DNA of 64,000 nucleotides, taken from contig JAJUFH010000005.1 of NCBI GenBank assembly GCA_029266035.1, positions 62,001 to 126,000 of the forward strand. Reading direction: 5' to 3'. The stretch comes from Sinomicrobium sp. (GTDB lineage: Bacteria > Bacteroidota > Bacteroidia > Flavobacteriales > Flavobacteriaceae). The notes under the pieces were generated by a model. It was not told where the DNA came from and did not search any database. It saw only the letters and a program-made list of their open reading frames with translations. Below are positions 63,066-64,000 of the stretch, piece by piece (within the stretch, counting starts at the first letter, position 1; every line of letters begins with the position of its first letter). The translations under genes and the position numbers were made by a program.

Positions 63066-64000
63066 GTTGTGAATTGCTTTCAGAAATTTGTAGTTTTACA
63101 GGGATTCGTTCCAACAAAATCAGAAGGAATACAACCAAGCGACAGGTTGTGAATTGCTTTCAGAAATTTGTAGTTTTACAGGGATTCGTTCCAACAATGG
63201 CTTGATACTATCCTCGGTTTCCTTAGTTGTGAATTGCTTTCAGAAATTTGTAGTTTTACAGGGATTCGTTCCAACATCCATCTTCCATGTTTCTTTGGGT
63301 GGGTAGTTGTGAATTGCTTTCAGAAATTTGTAGTTTTACAGGGATTCGTTCCAACCGTTAGAATCCTCAGATACCCAGGCTTTAGTTGTGAATTGCTTTC
63401 AAAAATTTGTAGATTTACAGGGATTCGTTCCAACTAACATAATTTCCGTTTGCGTCCTGATACCGTTGTGAATTGCTTTCAAAAATTTGTAGATTTACAG
63501 GGATTCGTTCCAACGGAATAGGGTCAATTACCTTTCAAGCGCTAGTTGTGAATTGCTTTCAAAAATTTGTAGATTTACAGGGATTCGTTCCAACAAAGAC
63601 TGGGTAAATGAAAGTTAACGGAGTGTTGTGAATTGCTTTCAAAAATTTGTAGATTTACAGGGATTCGTTCCAACATTAATAACTGTTCGTCGTTGTACGA
63701 TCCTGTTGTGAATTGCTTTCAAAAATTTGTAGATTTACAGGGATTCGTTCCAACCTTTAATATTTTATAATGCCCATTTGGGTAGTTGTGAATTGCTTTC
63801 AAAAATTTGTAGATTTACAGGGATTCGTTCCAACAGGAGTAGTACAAGCAATGCGCACAATGGCGTTGTGAATTGCTTTCAAAAATTTGTAGATTTACAG
63901 GGATTCGTTCCAACTGGCGGGTTGGCGGGTTGAAATCAGTTTTTGTTGTGAATTGCTTTCAAAAATTTGTAGATTTACAGGGATTCGTTCCAACTTTTAA
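63066..64000 (+). CRISPR. CRISPR array, 12 repeats of 50 nt visible, probably type II-C, cut by the window edge
   Basis: Repeats begin GTTGTGAATTGCTTTCA and end GGGATTCGTTCCAAC. Starts are 63066, 63146, 63226, 63306, 63385, 63465, 63545, 63625, 63705, 63785, 63865 and 63945. Ten of the eleven complete spacers are 30 nt; the fourth is 29. Repeats 1-4 differ from 5-12 at two positions (G/A at 18, T/A at 29). The start and the 30-nt spacers resemble type II-C arrays of Bacteroidota, whose Cas9 crRNA reads spacer then GTTGTG, which would make the plus strand the crRNA sense. No cas gene or tracrRNA is in the window. The array continues past 64000. Confidence 0.97.

Noticed and set aside
63234-63437. 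67-residue ORF in the CRISPR array
   Set aside because: It is made of repeat and spacer DNA; the repeated CFQKFVVLQGFVP wording simply follows the 80-bp period.

Overview
The window looks like chromosome from a member of the Flavobacteriaceae (phylum Bacteroidota). Several features point this way: a SusC/SusD pair with its own sigma factor and FecR anti-sigma factor; promoters of the TTTG-N19-TAnnTTTG type; small proteins of families I know only from Flavobacteriia (CAL67264 family, DUF4834, a DUF6787-like protein); monomeric isocitrate dehydrogenase; divergent holA and HsdR-N genes; and a CRISPR repeat resembling the Bacteroidota type II-C class. The genus cannot be fixed from the sequence alone. 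I found no rRNA or tRNA gene.

Layout. 1-9340: housekeeping genes (rlmH tail, rdgB, a PAP2 phosphatase, a DEAD-box helicase, trmH, a zinc-less sirtuin, thiolase, an NlpC/P60-like protein that lacks the catalytic Cys), with a decayed toxin-antitoxin remnant at 5523-5756. 9651-14985: ettA, a small membrane protein, a biotin-dependent carboxylase beta subunit and an M1 peptidase. 15082-24499: a secreted S9 peptidase next to a minus-strand cell-surface-signalling locus (ECF sigma, FecR, SusC with STN domain, SusD lipoprotein), probably for uptake of a peptide or glycan. 24834-27042: rplS, then a repeat-rich island with an orphan PD-(D/E)XK (DUF1016-type) nuclease. 27380-34229: icd, DoxX, holA, HsdR-N protein, a GT2 glycosyltransferase, an OmpA lipoprotein. 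34244-36997: a probable zinc-homeostasis cluster (Fur-family regulator, OB-fold-like secreted protein, FtsX permease with His-rich loops, ATPase) whose promoter carries a perfect 7-5-7 palindrome over the -33 element. 37140-47327: folE, lolD, a repeat protein, YefM-YoeB, a GT4/YfhO/DUF4834 operon, an outer-membrane transporter-like protein and a GNAT protein. 47305-57473: tandem patatins, a second M1 peptidase, recG, a lipoprotein/membrane protein pair and a membrane-anchored MutS homologue.

The last 6.5 kb holds the least ordinary DNA. At 57531-58687 a REP-associated HUH transposase (RAYT) has kept its HUH half but lost its tyrosine half. In its place is about 500 bp of C-rich low-complexity repeat (G-quadruplex-prone on the other strand), bounded by 12-bp direct repeats, and two REP palindromes with GTRG-type tetranucleotides flank the locus. 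After a D-aminoacylase-type amidohydrolase and a DedA protein there is an indel-free array of 24 consecutive 21-bp units (62457-62960). It leads almost directly into a CRISPR array of at least 12 repeats, each an unusually long 50 nt, which runs off the right edge. No cas gene is in the window.
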